From the NCBI GenBank assembly GCA_963715485.1, contig OY970244.1:2480001-2544000 (forward strand): a DNA stretch of 64,000 nucleotides, written 5' to 3'. Positions within the stretch are counted from its first letter, which is position 1. The number at the start of each line of letters is the position of its first letter. Of the stretch, positions 28,336-38,248 are shown one piece after another. The notes under the pieces were generated by a model. It was not told where the DNA came from. It did not search any database and saw only the letters and a list, made by a program, of their open reading frames with translations. The position numbers and the translations under genes are program-made. The stretch comes from SG8-30 sp963715485. GTDB lineage: Bacteria; Pseudomonadota; Gammaproteobacteria; Steroidobacterales; Steroidobacteraceae.

Positions 28336-29385
28336 GAGAAAAGCTCCCAGGAAGTCGCAGTCCCACTGGCGACGTCCTTGCAAATTGTGCGTCCAATGAG
28401 CGACCCAAGGTACTTCGGTGCTAGACCGAAGCCTGGTCGAACCGATCGAACGCAGTCTGGGGTAACAACGTCGCCGGCGCTCATGTCCGTGACGAAATAC
28501 AGAGACCGACGGAATTGGACGTTTCCTTTCTCACTCGACTTACGCCCGTAGTCTACGCTTCCCAAAGCTTCCCACGCTGTTCGCGCACCTCGACACAAGG
28601 CGCTCAGCTCAGGCGGTTCCAGCGAGAAGCTGTCGTCCGGCCCGCCGCCTTTACGGTCAAGGGTGAAGTGCTTTTCAATGATAGAGGCACCAAGGGCCAC
28701 ACTAGCGATGGCCGTCGTATTGTCTAGCGTGTGGTCCGAGAGCCCAGTCACCAGCCCGAAACGTGAAACCATGTCCGGAATGGTGCGCAGGTTGTAGTCT
28801 GACGCGGGAGCCGGATAGCCACTGACACAATGCAGGATGGCGAGTTGCTTGCAGCCCGCCGGCGCGCGCCGCATCAATGGCCTCCTGGATCTCGTCTGCA
28901 TCCGCCATGCCGGTCGAGATGATCATCGGCTTGCCAGTTGCGGCAACGTACCTGATCAACGGCAGGTCCACTGCTTCGAAGGACGCGATCTTGTAGGCCG
29001 GCGCACCGAGCTCCTCGAGAAAGTCCACGGCCGTCTTGTCAAACGGCGAGCTGAAGATCGTGATGCCACATTTACGCGCATGTTCGAACAGCGGTGCGTG
29101 CCAGTCCCAGGGCATGTGCGCCTCTTCATAGAGGTCGTAAAGCGTCCGGCCGTCCCAGAGCCCGCCGCGAATACGGAATTCCTCATGGTCACAGTTCAGG
29201 GTAATGGTATCCGGCGTATAGGTCTGAAGCTTAATGGCGTCCGCGCCAGCCTCTCTTGCCTCCTCGATGATTCGAAACGCCGTCTCCAGCCTGCCGTTAT
29301 GGTTAGCCGACATCTCCGCGACAACAAAGGGCGGCGCATATTCGTCGCCTATCACCCATCCCTGAATCTGACTTGGCTCAATCAT
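28332..29385 (-). CDS. pseI: Pseudaminic acid synthase (one frameshift)
   Basis: Condenses 2,4-diacylamino-2,4,6-trideoxy-altrose with PEP to give pseudaminic acid. The N-terminal TIM barrel shows FVVAEMSANHNGRLETA, DAIKLQTYTPDT, FSSPFDKTAVDFLEELG and KPMIISTGMA. The C-terminal part shows HCVSGYPAP, GLSDHT, IEKHFTLDR and an antifreeze/SAF domain (RRSLYFVTDMSAGD). One extra G in a GGG run at ~28855 splits it (...ARAGGCKQLAILHC when repaired). The ATG at 29385 has GGAG eight bases upstream; its restored length (~350 residues) is normal. It overlaps the formyltransferase stop upstream and the KpsC/S-like start downstream. Confidence 0.93.
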
Positions 29386-30011
29386 CAAGTTTCTCCAGCA
29401 TCGACTTGTGCGATGGCCGTGTAATTCACAGAAGGCTGGGAAGCAGTCGGATCGCATACTCGAATCAAGTCGAATTGTTGCCGAAAGTGTGTGGATCATC
29501 TGCTGTCGGCCGGCGTCGCTTCGGATCGTAAGTGGGCTTCACAGCAGCATCTCGGTAGGACGGCTATCGGATCGACGTTCGTAATCGCATAGTTCATTAA
29601 CTCAATCTCTGCCTCAAACATGGAGAGCGTTGATTCGTCCGTAAAGCATGTCGCGGAATCGGCACGCTTAGCTTCCTCCGGACCCTGCGCGGTATCCACT
29701 CGGTCTTAGCCGCCCCAGCAAACTCCACCGTGATGCCGCTTGCGCCACTGATGATATCCCAGTGTGTGGGTTCCATCCACGACCCAATGGGAGGTCGCTC
29801 GCGTGCAATAGCCAGACATACTCGATGGAATCTCGATCGAACGCGCTGATGATTTCCGACACGAGACTAGAAATAGCAGATCGCCGCCGGTTAGCTCCTG
29901 TCTAACGAACCAGGCTGACTTCGGGATGAGTTCCTCCATGCCAGCACCCCTGAGTTCAGAAATGACATTGGCCGGATGTAACGGTTCGCTGCAAATGATA
30001 GTAATTTTCAT
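29378..30011 (-). pseudogene. Formyltransferase-family gene of the pse cluster, multiply frameshifted
   Basis: Pieces in all three frames read in order as one ~210-residue protein: MKITIICSEPLHPANVISE, GGDLLFLVSC, SEIISAFDRDSIEYVWLLHASDLPLGRGWNPHT, WDIISGASGITVEFAGAA, VDTAQG, STLSMFEAEIELMNYAI, KPTYDPKRR, TPADSR, FDLIRVCDPT, FPAFCELHGHR, ending EKLDD. LHASDLPLGRGWNPH is the formyltetrahydrofolate-dependent transferase signature. At least six frame changes of both signs and one in-frame stop are needed. It overlaps pseI at its 3' end and follows pseG, where an N-acyltransferase (pseH) is expected, so it likely formylated the amino-sugar intermediate. It is either decayed or lies in the worst-quality part of the sequence. 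Confidence 0.75.
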
Positions 30012-30063
30012 TGAATTCACACTGCCGCATCTGTCACAGACCCTACTAGCACCTGGCCATCGA

Positions 30064-31134
30064 TCAGACTGGCAGAACAGGCGCCGAGACTTCGGGCAAG
30101 CGACTCACGCCGTCCAGCAGCTGTCGGAGAGCCAGATCCGAAAGACTCAGCGACCTGCCAGCCACGTCCAAATGCTAGTGCGGCACCGGCGCGACTGTAA
30201 TGCGCTTGGCGCCTACGCGCTGGTTTTCCGCGAACTCCGACTAGCAAGCTCGGCAGTCCCAGACAGCACAACGCTCCAATGCCGTGCTCCCCGCAGCACC
30301 GATGGCCAGATCGCTATCGGCCATCAGCTGCGCCATGTCGGAAACGTCAACCAGCACCTTGGTCGGCCTCGGCGAGGTGGCCGCCAAGGTGCGTACGTCG
30401 TCAATCCACGGTGCGCGCGATCCCATAACGACTGTGATTTCGAAGTTAGCCGGCAGGTCACAGTTTCGCAGCGCGGCCAGCACCTTTCCCGTGTAATTTC
30501 CCTTGTCGATACCACCCATCGTGATCAGCAAACGCCGCAACTGGGCATTAGTCCGGCGCTCGAGGCTATAGGGACGCAGCGCGGCGAACTCCGGTCGCAG
30601 CAGCGCATACTTCGGGCCGACGAGAATCATGCTGTCGGGTGGGACGAGCCCAGCATAGTCGGCCGCTTCCCGGCCGAGATTCTGGTCCAGCAGCAGGTCA
30701 CAGTCATGCGATCGATCGGCAAGGTCATCAATGACCATCAGCCTACGACATGCTGGCCGAAGTTCTCGCTCCCAGCGACTATCCAGCGCGTAGTGGTCGA
30801 CGACCAGCCAATCTGCCGTATTGCCTTGCATGGCCGCACGAGTTTGGCTGGCATCCGTCTGCCAGCCCGCTTCCAGCCAGGCGGCGTGGGCCGGCAGCGG
30901 CAATACCTCTGGCCCGCCGGTAGAAGACGCGCCTTCGCTAGCCGGCAACGGGTTAACTTCGTAGTCGAGCCTATCGATCAAATCCAACAAATGCCCGGGC
31001 AGCGCCCGGCAAACGAAGCTGCAAGCGGCGCCACGCTCGCGCAGCGCTCCGGCCAGCGTGAGGCAACGCATGACGTGTCCAGTGCCAATCTTCTCCGACG
31101 CGTCTGCCCGGAAGATGACGGATCGACCTTTCAT
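30064..31134 (-). CDS. pseG: UDP-2,4-diacetamido-2,4,6-trideoxy-altrose hydrolase (frameshifted C-terminus)
   Basis: Removes UDP from the pseudaminic-acid precursor. The N-terminal 297 residues are intact: VIFRADASEKIGTGHVMRCLTLA (with the catalytic GTGHVMR), VVDHYALD, LLLDQNL, LLITMGGID and AIGAAGSTALERC. The last ~60 residues are spread over other frames: LGLPSLLV, EFAENQRVGAKRITVA, AGAALA, DVAGRSLSLSDLALRQLLDGV, ending PVLPV and TGA at 30064. This needs about four single-base corrections. The start overlaps the pseF stop (ATGA), so the two are coupled. Confidence 0.88.
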
Positions 31135-31832
31135 CCTGCATCCGATGCGTGTCGTAGCGCCCCGAACATCAGTTCCGCGCGTGTCCAGTCCTCGGCCGTG
31201 TCGATGTCCTGAACGCGGTGACGAGGCAGTATGAATGGAGCTGATCTGCCGGCAAGAATTGGCCTACCCGCCAGCCACGCATCGGCACGGCCCCAATAGA
31301 ACTGGCCGGCGTCGTGGTAGGCGGCTTCAAGGTCCTGCGAGCGTGTGTTCAGATGCTGTGGTTGAAACATCTCGACGCGACCGTTGGCCGCCACACGTAG
31401 GGCACGCTGAATGGGAAAGGCATAGCTGGTTACGGAGAAGACGTAATCCGCTCCCGACTCTAGCAGCGTGTGCAAACCTTGCTCCAGATCGCCTGCCTGC
31501 AGGAAAGGCGCCGTCGCATAGATGCAGCAGACTTGCGTCGGCATCTCGCCCTGTTCCTGCAGCCAACGCACCGCGTGTGTGATGACCGGGACGGTTCCGG
31601 CATGGTCATCGGCCAGCGCGGCTGGCCGCTCGAACGGGACCTCCGCGCCCAGGGCCCTCGCCACCTCGATAATTTCCTGGTCGTCGGTGGACACCACAAT
31701 GCGGTCGAAACACTTGCTGTCGCGAGCGGCATCGATCGACCAGGCAATCATGGGTTTGCCGCAGAAAGGCCGGATGTTCTTGCGCGGGATACGCTTGCTG
31801 CCGCCGCGGGCTGGGATGACCGCCAGTCTCAT
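31131..31832 (-). CDS. pseF: Pseudaminic acid cytidylyltransferase (CMP-Pse synthetase)
   Basis: Activates pseudaminic acid with CTP to CMP-Pse. The 233-residue protein has the NeuA-type nucleotide-binding motif IPARGGSKRIPRKNI at the N-terminus and VVSTDDQEII, CCIYATAPFLQ and YHDAGQFYWG, all typical of PseF. It is intact. The start overlaps the pseC stop and the end overlaps pseG by four bases. Confidence 0.95.
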   Translation of the reverse strand: MRLAVIPARGGSKRIPRKNIRPFCGKPMIAWSIDAARDSKCFDRIVVSTDDQEIIEVARALGAEVPFERPAALADDHAGTVPVITHAVRWLQEQGEMPTQVCCIYATAPFLQAGDLEQGLHTLLESGADYVFSVTSYAFPIQRALRVAANGRVEMFQPQHLNTRSQDLEAAYHDAGQFYWGRADAWLAGRPILAGRSAPFILPRHRVQDIDTAEDWTRAELMFGALRHASDAG

Positions 31833-32989
31833 GTTTCGAGCGCCTTACCCAGGGCTGCCACGACACGGTCCTGCTGTGACTCCTGCAGGGTCGCGTACAT
31901 CGGCAGGCTGATCGCCTCGACGTAGTATCGCTCCGCCTCTGGAAAGTCACCGGTCTTGAACCCTAGCTGCTGGTAGTACGGCTGGGTATGCACTGGAATA
32001 TAGTGAAGGTTAGCGCCGATACCCTGCTGCCATAGCGACTCAAAAACTTGCCGGTGGATCATCCCCAGCTCGTCAAGCCTTAGCCGAATAACGTAAAGAT
32101 GCAGCGCCGAGTACCCGTCCGGGTGCTGCCACGGCGTCCGGACCGGCAGTTTGGCAAGGAGCTTGTCGTACCGGCCCGCCAATTCGTGTCGCCGGCGAAC
32201 ATAGTCGTCGAGACGAGTCATCTGACTGAGGCCGAGCGACGCCTGCAGCTCCGTCATCCGGTAGTTGAAGCCGAGCTGCACCTGCTGATAATACCAGGGC
32301 CCATCGGGCTCGTGGGTCATGCGGGCAGGGTCGCGTGTGATCCCGTGACTGCGCAGCAGCGCCATTCTTTCCACGAGTACCGGATCATCGGTGACCGCCA
32401 CCCCGCCTTCAGCGGTTGTTATGATCTTTACCGGGTGGAAGCTGAAAACGGTAATATCGCTATATCGACAGTTGCCAATCGGCGCCCCGCGGTACCGACC
32501 GCCGATGGCGTGTGAGGCATCCTCGACGATCCTGAATCCATAGCGCTGCGCCAGCTCGTGAATAGCTATCATGTCGCAGGGCTGCCCACACAGGTGCACA
32601 GGCACCACGATCTTCGGCAGCCGCCCATCCTTTTCGGCCTGTCGCAGTTTGTACTCCAGGGCTCTCGGGTCCAGGTTGTACGTACGGGGGTCAATGTCTA
32701 CAAAGTCGACCCGCGCACCGCAGTACAGTCCGCAGTTGGCTGAGGCAACAAAGGTGATCGGGCTGGTCCATAGCCAGTCGCCGGGCCCGAGCCCGAGGGC
32801 CAGGCAGGCAATGTGCAGGGCGGACGTGGCGCTATTGGTTGCCACTGCGTGGGCCGCCCCGACATGCCGCGCGACGGACTGTTCGAAACGCGGCACCATC
32901 GGTCCCTGGGTCAGGAAATCGGATCGCAGCACCTCGACGACCGCGTCGATGTCGGCCTGTGTGATCTCCTGCCGCCCGTAAGGAATCAC
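31829..32989 (-). CDS. pseC: UDP-4-amino-4,6-dideoxy-N-acetyl-altrosamine transaminase
   Basis: A PLP aminotransferase of the DegT/StrS family, 386 residues, intact. It opens MIPYGRQEITQADIDAV, as PseC proteins do, and has NSATSALHIACLALGLG, ASNANCGLYCGA-type substrate loop (VASANCGLYCGA), VEDASHAIGGRY and the Schiff-base Lys in FSFHPVKIITTAEGG. It aminates C4 of the product of PseB. It lies three bases downstream of pseB and overlaps pseF. Confidence 0.95.
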   Translation of the reverse strand: MIPYGRQEITQADIDAVVEVLRSDFLTQGPMVPRFEQSVARHVGAAHAVATNSATSALHIACLALGLGPGDWLWTSPITFVASANCGLYCGARVDFVDIDPRTYNLDPRALEYKLRQAEKDGRLPKIVVPVHLCGQPCDMIAIHELAQRYGFRIVEDASHAIGGRYRGAPIGNCRYSDITVFSFHPVKIITTAEGGVAVTDDPVLVERMALLRSHGITRDPARMTHEPDGPWYYQQVQLGFNYRMTELQASLGLSQMTRLDDYVRRRHELAGRYDKLLAKLPVRTPWQHPDGYSALHLYVIRLRLDELGMIHRQVFESLWQQGIGANLHYIPVHTQPYYQQLGFKTGDFPEAERYYVEAISLPMYATLQESQQDRVVAALGKALET

Positions 32990-32992
32990 GGC

Positions 32993-34018
32993 CTACACCT
33001 TTCCAATCTTTTCGCGATTGCAATCAATCCAGGTACTGAGCTCCGCCGGTGTCATCCACTCGGCGTTGCCGTCGCTGGTATAACAGAACCCCTGTGAAAC
33101 CTTCTTTCCGTCCTTTATTCGCTTAGCACAGGTATCCCACTTGTTGATCGCGGGCAGGATCTTATAGTGCTCAGGGTATTCGTAGGTGTATGCAGCGTCC
33201 TCCTCGCCAATCATCTGCTCATGAAGTTTCTCGCCCGGTCGGATACCGACGAATTCAAGTCTCGCATCCGGGGCAATCACCCGCGCCAAATCGGTAACCT
33301 TCATCGAAGGGATCTTCTTCACATAGATCTCGCCCCCTTCCATATCATCAAACGCACGCCAAACGAGCTCGACGCCCTGCTCGAGCGAAATCATAAACCG
33401 TGTCATTCGCTCGTCGGTGACTGGGAGTACACCGGTGTTCTTGATCGAGAGGAAGAATGGAATCACGGATCCTCGAGAACCCATGACGTTTCCGTACCTG
33501 ACCACCGAGAACCGGGTATCGTGCCCCCCCGCGTATGAATTGCCCGCGACAAACAATTTGTCGGACGCCAGCTTGGTTGCACCATACAAGTTGATCGGGC
33601 TGCTGGCCTTGTCGGTCGAGAGGGCAACTACGCGCTTGACTCCCTGGTCGATGCAAACATCGATAAGGTTCATTGCTCCGTTGATGTTCGTTTTTACGCA
33701 CTCAAACGGGTTGTATTCTGCCGTCGGCACAATCTTCGTCGCCGCTGCATGAACAACAAAATCTACGCCATCTAGCGCTCGGTACAATCGATCCTTGTCC
33801 CGAACGTCTCCAATGAAGAAGCGTACGCGCGGATCGCCTTCAAAGAGCTTGGCCATCTCCCACTGCTTCATCTCGTCTCGAGAAAAGACGATGACCTTCC
33901 TCGGGTCGTATTTCTCGAGCGTCATGGGCACGAAGGCGTTGCCGAACGAACCTGTTCCACCGGTAACCAGGATGGTGGCCCCTGAGAGTTGAGATGCTCT
34001 TTCGATCATTTCTTTCAC
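32993..34018 (-). CDS. pseB: UDP-GlcNAc 4,6-dehydratase, C5-inverting
   Basis: First enzyme of pseudaminic acid synthesis. The 341-residue SDR has VTGGTGSFGNAFVP, FIGDVRDKDRL, VHAAATKIVPTAEYNP and the active-site region ALSTDKASSPINLYGATKLASDK, with a Lys of the Tyr-x3-Lys type and Asp-Lys instead of the usual residues, as in FlaA1/PseB. GIRPGEKLHEQMI lies near the end. It is intact and heads the pseB-C-F-G run, ten bases downstream of the flippase gene. Confidence 0.96.
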   Translation of the reverse strand: MKEMIERASQLSGATILVTGGTGSFGNAFVPMTLEKYDPRKVIVFSRDEMKQWEMAKLFEGDPRVRFFIGDVRDKDRLYRALDGVDFVVHAAATKIVPTAEYNPFECVKTNINGAMNLIDVCIDQGVKRVVALSTDKASSPINLYGATKLASDKLFVAGNSYAGGHDTRFSVVRYGNVMGSRGSVIPFFLSIKNTGVLPVTDERMTRFMISLEQGVELVWRAFDDMEGGEIYVKKIPSMKVTDLARVIAPDARLEFVGIRPGEKLHEQMIGEEDAAYTYEYPEHYKILPAINKWDTCAKRIKDGKKVSQGFCYTSDGNAEWMTPAELSTWIDCNREKIGKV

Positions 34019-34028
34019 ATCGCTCCAA

Positions 34029-35297
34029 TTAGACTGCTGCTGCCAAGGGCCCAGCCCGGCGGAATGCCTCAGCCTTCACCACCAGCAGGAAAAGAAACGA
34101 GCATGCTATGCCCGCAGGTGCCGCGGCGGCACCCATCGAAGGGCCCAGAGCCAGTACTACTGCGACAAAGACGAGCACCGAAATGACGTGACTGACAATG
34201 ATAGGTCGGTCAATCCTTCGGGCCCAGAGACCATAGTGAGGAATCATGCTCAGCCCCGACATAGCCGCACCCAGCATGGTCCAGTACAGCAAGCCAAAGT
34301 GCTCTGCATAGACAGGGTTGTCAAGCCAGCCAACGACCGGCCTGGCGAGTACGAGTACCGCTAAACACAGGACAAACAATACTCCTACAGCTTCAAATCT
34401 CAGTCGCCGCATCTGCTTATCGAACAACACCTGATCCCGGTTACCGGCGGCGGCAACCAGGTCGGGCAGAATGAACGAGAACACGGCGGCATCCAGAAAC
34501 GCGGCGACCGAATTCCCGATGCCAATGAACAGGACGTAGGCGGCCACAACCTCGAGTCCCTGAACTGCCTCGATCCAATACCGATCAAAAGTGTAAAGCG
34601 CGCGAACGGAGAGAGTCGCCACGACAAACGGCAAAGCGACACGAAGACCGCGTCCTATCCATGCCCACTTGATCCTCTCGGTCAAGGCAGTCTTGTCGAT
34701 CTGGCCCAAGCGCAACGCAGCAGTCAAGCAAGCAACAAGACCGCCGACAAGCCAGGCACCCAGGACGAATTCGAGGTTCCGGGTCTCGGGATCCGCCCAC
34801 ATCCAGGCCACCGCGACGAGCGCCCACATCCCAGATCGCAGGAACAAGACAACGCTCGCCCATAACGGTTCAGAGATCGCTACGAGCACCCTGTTGCACT
34901 CCTGAGCGACGTGCTCGAGAGCCAGCAGTGAGAAGAACCACAATGCCAAGTACCATGGCAGGTATCCCAAATGGAACACAAGGAGACAGATTGGAAGTAG
35001 CACTGCGTAGCTAAGCCCAAAGAAGACAAACTGGTCCCGGAGTATTCCAGCCCACCGATTGGGATCCGAAACGATGAGCTCACGGGTAGCGTAGGTATAA
35101 AAATCGAAGCCTATCGCCGTGAGCGCATAGGTGACCGCAGCTACCAGTAGGCCGTAGAGGCCGACTTCCGCAGGCGACAGAAATTGCGCAAGGAAAATGA
35201 TTAGTACAAACCTGCTCGCCAGTGTTCCGGCTCTGACACCTATATTTGCAAGTCTGTACAACGCCTGCCACACGGCGATTGGCTTCTTCTGGTGCAT
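34029..35297 (-). CDS. wzx: Polysaccharide flippase (Wzx/MOP family)
   Basis: A 422-residue inner-membrane protein with about 12-14 hydrophobic segments across its whole length and no large soluble domain. The opening RAGTLASRFVLIIFLAQFLSPAEVGLYGLL is the classic start of O-antigen/teichoic-acid flippases. It would move undecaprenyl-linked repeat units to the periplasmic face, upstream of the Wzy/Wzz proteins of the same locus. It is intact, immediately upstream of pseB. Confidence 0.87.
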   Translation of the reverse strand: MHQKKPIAVWQALYRLANIGVRAGTLASRFVLIIFLAQFLSPAEVGLYGLLVAAVTYALTAIGFDFYTYATRELIVSDPNRWAGILRDQFVFFGLSYAVLLPICLLVFHLGYLPWYLALWFFSLLALEHVAQECNRVLVAISEPLWASVVLFLRSGMWALVAVAWMWADPETRNLEFVLGAWLVGGLVACLTAALRLGQIDKTALTERIKWAWIGRGLRVALPFVVATLSVRALYTFDRYWIEAVQGLEVVAAYVLFIGIGNSVAAFLDAAVFSFILPDLVAAAGNRDQVLFDKQMRRLRFEAVGVLFVLCLAVLVLARPVVGWLDNPVYAEHFGLLYWTMLGAAMSGLSMIPHYGLWARRIDRPIIVSHVISVLVFVAVVLALGPSMGAAAAPAGIACSFLFLLVVKAEAFRRAGPLAAAV

Positions 35298-35422
35298 CTC
35301 TTCTCAGTCCGCACAGCTATCCGAATGATGGCTGCTAGCAAACCTCCGGAAAGTTTGCACGGCAATCAGTTTCTTGCGCGCCGGGATGCCTGGGTACGAG
35401 CCGAACTAGAGCCCGTCAACAT

Positions 35423-38248
35423 TCAGAACGAGTTCACAGCAGCCACTGCCACCGCAATGTTGTACAGGATCTGCGTCACGCTGGTCCACAGCGTCAGCGG
35501 CCTGATACGGTCCGCCTCCAGCGGCACGACGATCGTGTCGCCGGGCTTGATCACGACACCGCCTACGGCTGAACCAGCCACTCGACTCGTTCGCGATTAC
35601 GCCGCCATTCGCCCGCACCACGTAGACTCGACCCTTGTCGGCGCGGGCGGTGAACCCGCCGCTCAGCGAGATGTAATCATCGCGGGTCAGGCCATCGCGG
35701 TAAAAGTGGGAGGTCGCGCTCTGGACCTCGCCGAGTACCGTCACTTCCTGCGATGTCTGCGGAATCAGCAACTCGTCTCCCTCACGCATGACGACGTCGG
35801 ACGTTCCGCCCGCCTCGCCGGCGAGAACTGCGGGCAGGTCGATGACCAGCCTGCCAACAGGCTCGGTGGTCTTGAGTTGTGTCAAGAGCTGCTGACCGAC
35901 TGCCAACGCCTGGGCACCCTGTGAAGCATCTCCTACCTGTGAAGACTGCAGCGCAAGGGTTGCCAGGTCGGCCTGCAGGCGATTGGCCAGCGTCTTCAGC
36001 TGCTCGCGCTCGCGCTCCTTCAGGTCCTCGCGCAGAAAAACGGACCCTTCCGGAGAGGCCAATGCCGTCAGTCCGCCAGCACGGTCGATCACGGACCGCA
36101 GCGTCTCCCCTCGTCGTATGGGGTAACCGCCCGGGAACCGCACCTCGCCCCGGACCTCTACGACACCCTTCCTCTCCCACTCCGGGATTTGCTTGATGTT
36201 CAGGTAGTCATACGGGGCAAGCAACAGGTCAGCGGCTGGCTCACCGCGCAGCGCCGCCGCCAGGTCCAATTCACGGACCTCGGTGCGGCGCTGAGTTCCG
36301 TCGTCCACCACCTGCCGGATCAATTCGGCATTCGCCTCGTAGGCCGCGTCGCGCAGGCCGCCTCCCGCGCGGACCAGGTCCATCACCGTCATGCCGGGCT
36401 CGAGCGGATAGAGTCCGGGCGCCTTGACGCTGCCGTAGACTCCCACGACCCGTATCGGCGTATCCGGCGATCCCTGGCGCTGCAGGTCGAGGAGTATCGG
36501 CTCGACCACCCGCTCGCGTCCGCCTTCCCTGTCGAACACGATGATGCGGTCCCGTGCCTGCAGCAACGGATCCGCCTCGGTGCCGCGCGCGCGCAGTGCC
36601 GCGCCGAGGTCGGCGGACAAGACCTCGACCGTTCGGCCCGGTCCGGTCTCTCGTCGGATCAACACATACCCGAGGTCAGCGTTCGGGCGCAGTTCTTCCG
36701 CGGAGCCGATCACGTCTGTCAACCGCAAGCCGGGCCGGTACTGCGAGGGGCCCGGCCTGAAAACGTGTCCCTCCAGGGCCACCGCGTTCTCGAGCGTCGG
36801 ACGAATCGCAAAGACCCGCAGGACATCGCCGGTCTGCAGCTTCGTGCCACGGCCCTGCGGGACGGTAAGGTCGAGATCGATCACGGTGCGCTGGCGACTG
36901 CCGTCGATGCGTGTCAGGCGGGCAAGTCGAGGATCGGCATCGGGGGTCAGGCCTCCGGACAGGTAAAGCAGGTCCGCGGCGCTGCCCTCGCCCTTGATCT
37001 CGTAGATGGCCGGACGCCGCACCTCGCCGTCGACGGCGGCCGTCCGTCCGATCGAGGGGACGAAGATGACGTCACCAGGCAGCAGGCGGACATTGTTACT
37101 GGTGTCGCCGTTCAGCAGCACGTCGTAGAGATCGAGCCGCCGGACGATCTTGCCGTCCCGCTTCAGCTGGATATCGCGCAGCGACCCGATCGGCTTGACG
37201 CCGCCGCTTTCGAGCAGCGCATTGGTGATGGTAGACAGGGCGCTGACGGTGTAGGACCCGGGCTTCTCGGCTTCGCCCAGCACGAATACCTGGATGCCGC
37301 GCAGCTCGCCCACGAGACGCTGACCTCGACACCGATCAGCTGCTCGCGGACACGCTGCTCGATCAGGCCCCGCACGATTTCGAAGCGCTGTCCGGCGACC
37401 GCGATCGGCCCCAGCTCCGGGAAATCGATCTTGCCGTCCCGCCCGACCTCCAGAGAGTAACGACCCGCTTCCTTGCCGTAGGTCTGCACCTCGAGCACGT
37501 CGCCCGGCCCGACGACGTATTCGGTGGGAACCGGCACGTTCATCGCAGGCGTCAAGCCGCCGGATGCTTCGCGGAACAGGTCGTAGCCGAAAGGTTTCAA
37601 TGCGTCGGCGCCCTGGGGATCCAGCGGCAGCAGAGTCAGCGTGATGTCCAGGCCACGCAATGCCGGGTCGAGCTCGAGCCGCGTCGTTGCCTCCGGCAGC
37701 GTCAGGCCCGCAAGCGGGATCGGTGCGAAGCCGGGAAGTTCGAGCGCCCCCTGGCGATTCAGGCGATAAGGATTGGCAGCGGCTGCCCGATCGGCCAGGT
37801 TCTGAAGTCGGTCCCTTTCATCCCGACTTGGGGCTCGCCGGCCCGGAGCCACCTCTTCAATCACAAGCTCTACCAGCACGGTATCGCCAGCCCGCAGCGC
37901 GGCCTCACCGTCGAACTCCGGGCGCACGCGCAGATTGAGATCCGCGGGAGATTCAACTTTCTTCTCGGTGACCACGCCGGGCTCGTCAGCAACCGGCTTG
38001 ACCGGCTTGGACGGGCCCTGCTCCTTGAGCATCTGGTCCAGCAGCTCTTTCTGGACGTCGGGCGGCAGGTTCTTGAAGATGGCCATCTGCTCAGCAGTTG
38101 GCGTCTGGGCCAGGACTGCCAGGCTGGCCAGGCCCAGCGTCGCCACGACAAGCAGCGAAACCACGTGTCCCACCCATGCGGTCCGGCCCACATGCCTCCC
38201 AAAGGGACGATTACCGCGCGCATTACTCACTGAAACTGCCTCACCCAC
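35423..38248 (-). CDS. Large multi-SLBB polysaccharide export protein, Wza-like (two frameshifts)
   Basis: Restored length ~940 residues, far above the ~380 of E. coli Wza. A signal peptide (~25-48) is followed by ADLNLRVRPEFDG. The Poly_export domain begins YVVGPGDVLEVQTYGKEAG (~245), then come SLBB-type units marked by VFVLGEAEKPGSYTV, VDGEVRRPAIYEI, VYGSVKAPGLYPLEPG, VRGEVRFPGGYPI and VLGEVQSATSHFY. The C-terminus has IKPGDTIVVPLEADRI and one hydrophobic segment. A missing base at ~37313 and an extra base at ~35570 split it. It likely forms the outer-membrane or periplasmic export channel. Its start overlaps the wzi gene by 22 bases. Confidence 0.85.

Noticed and set aside
36189..37460. 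423-codon plus-strand ORF opposite the SLBB gene
   Set aside because: The SLBB protein on the minus strand has clear family motifs; the antisense product has none.
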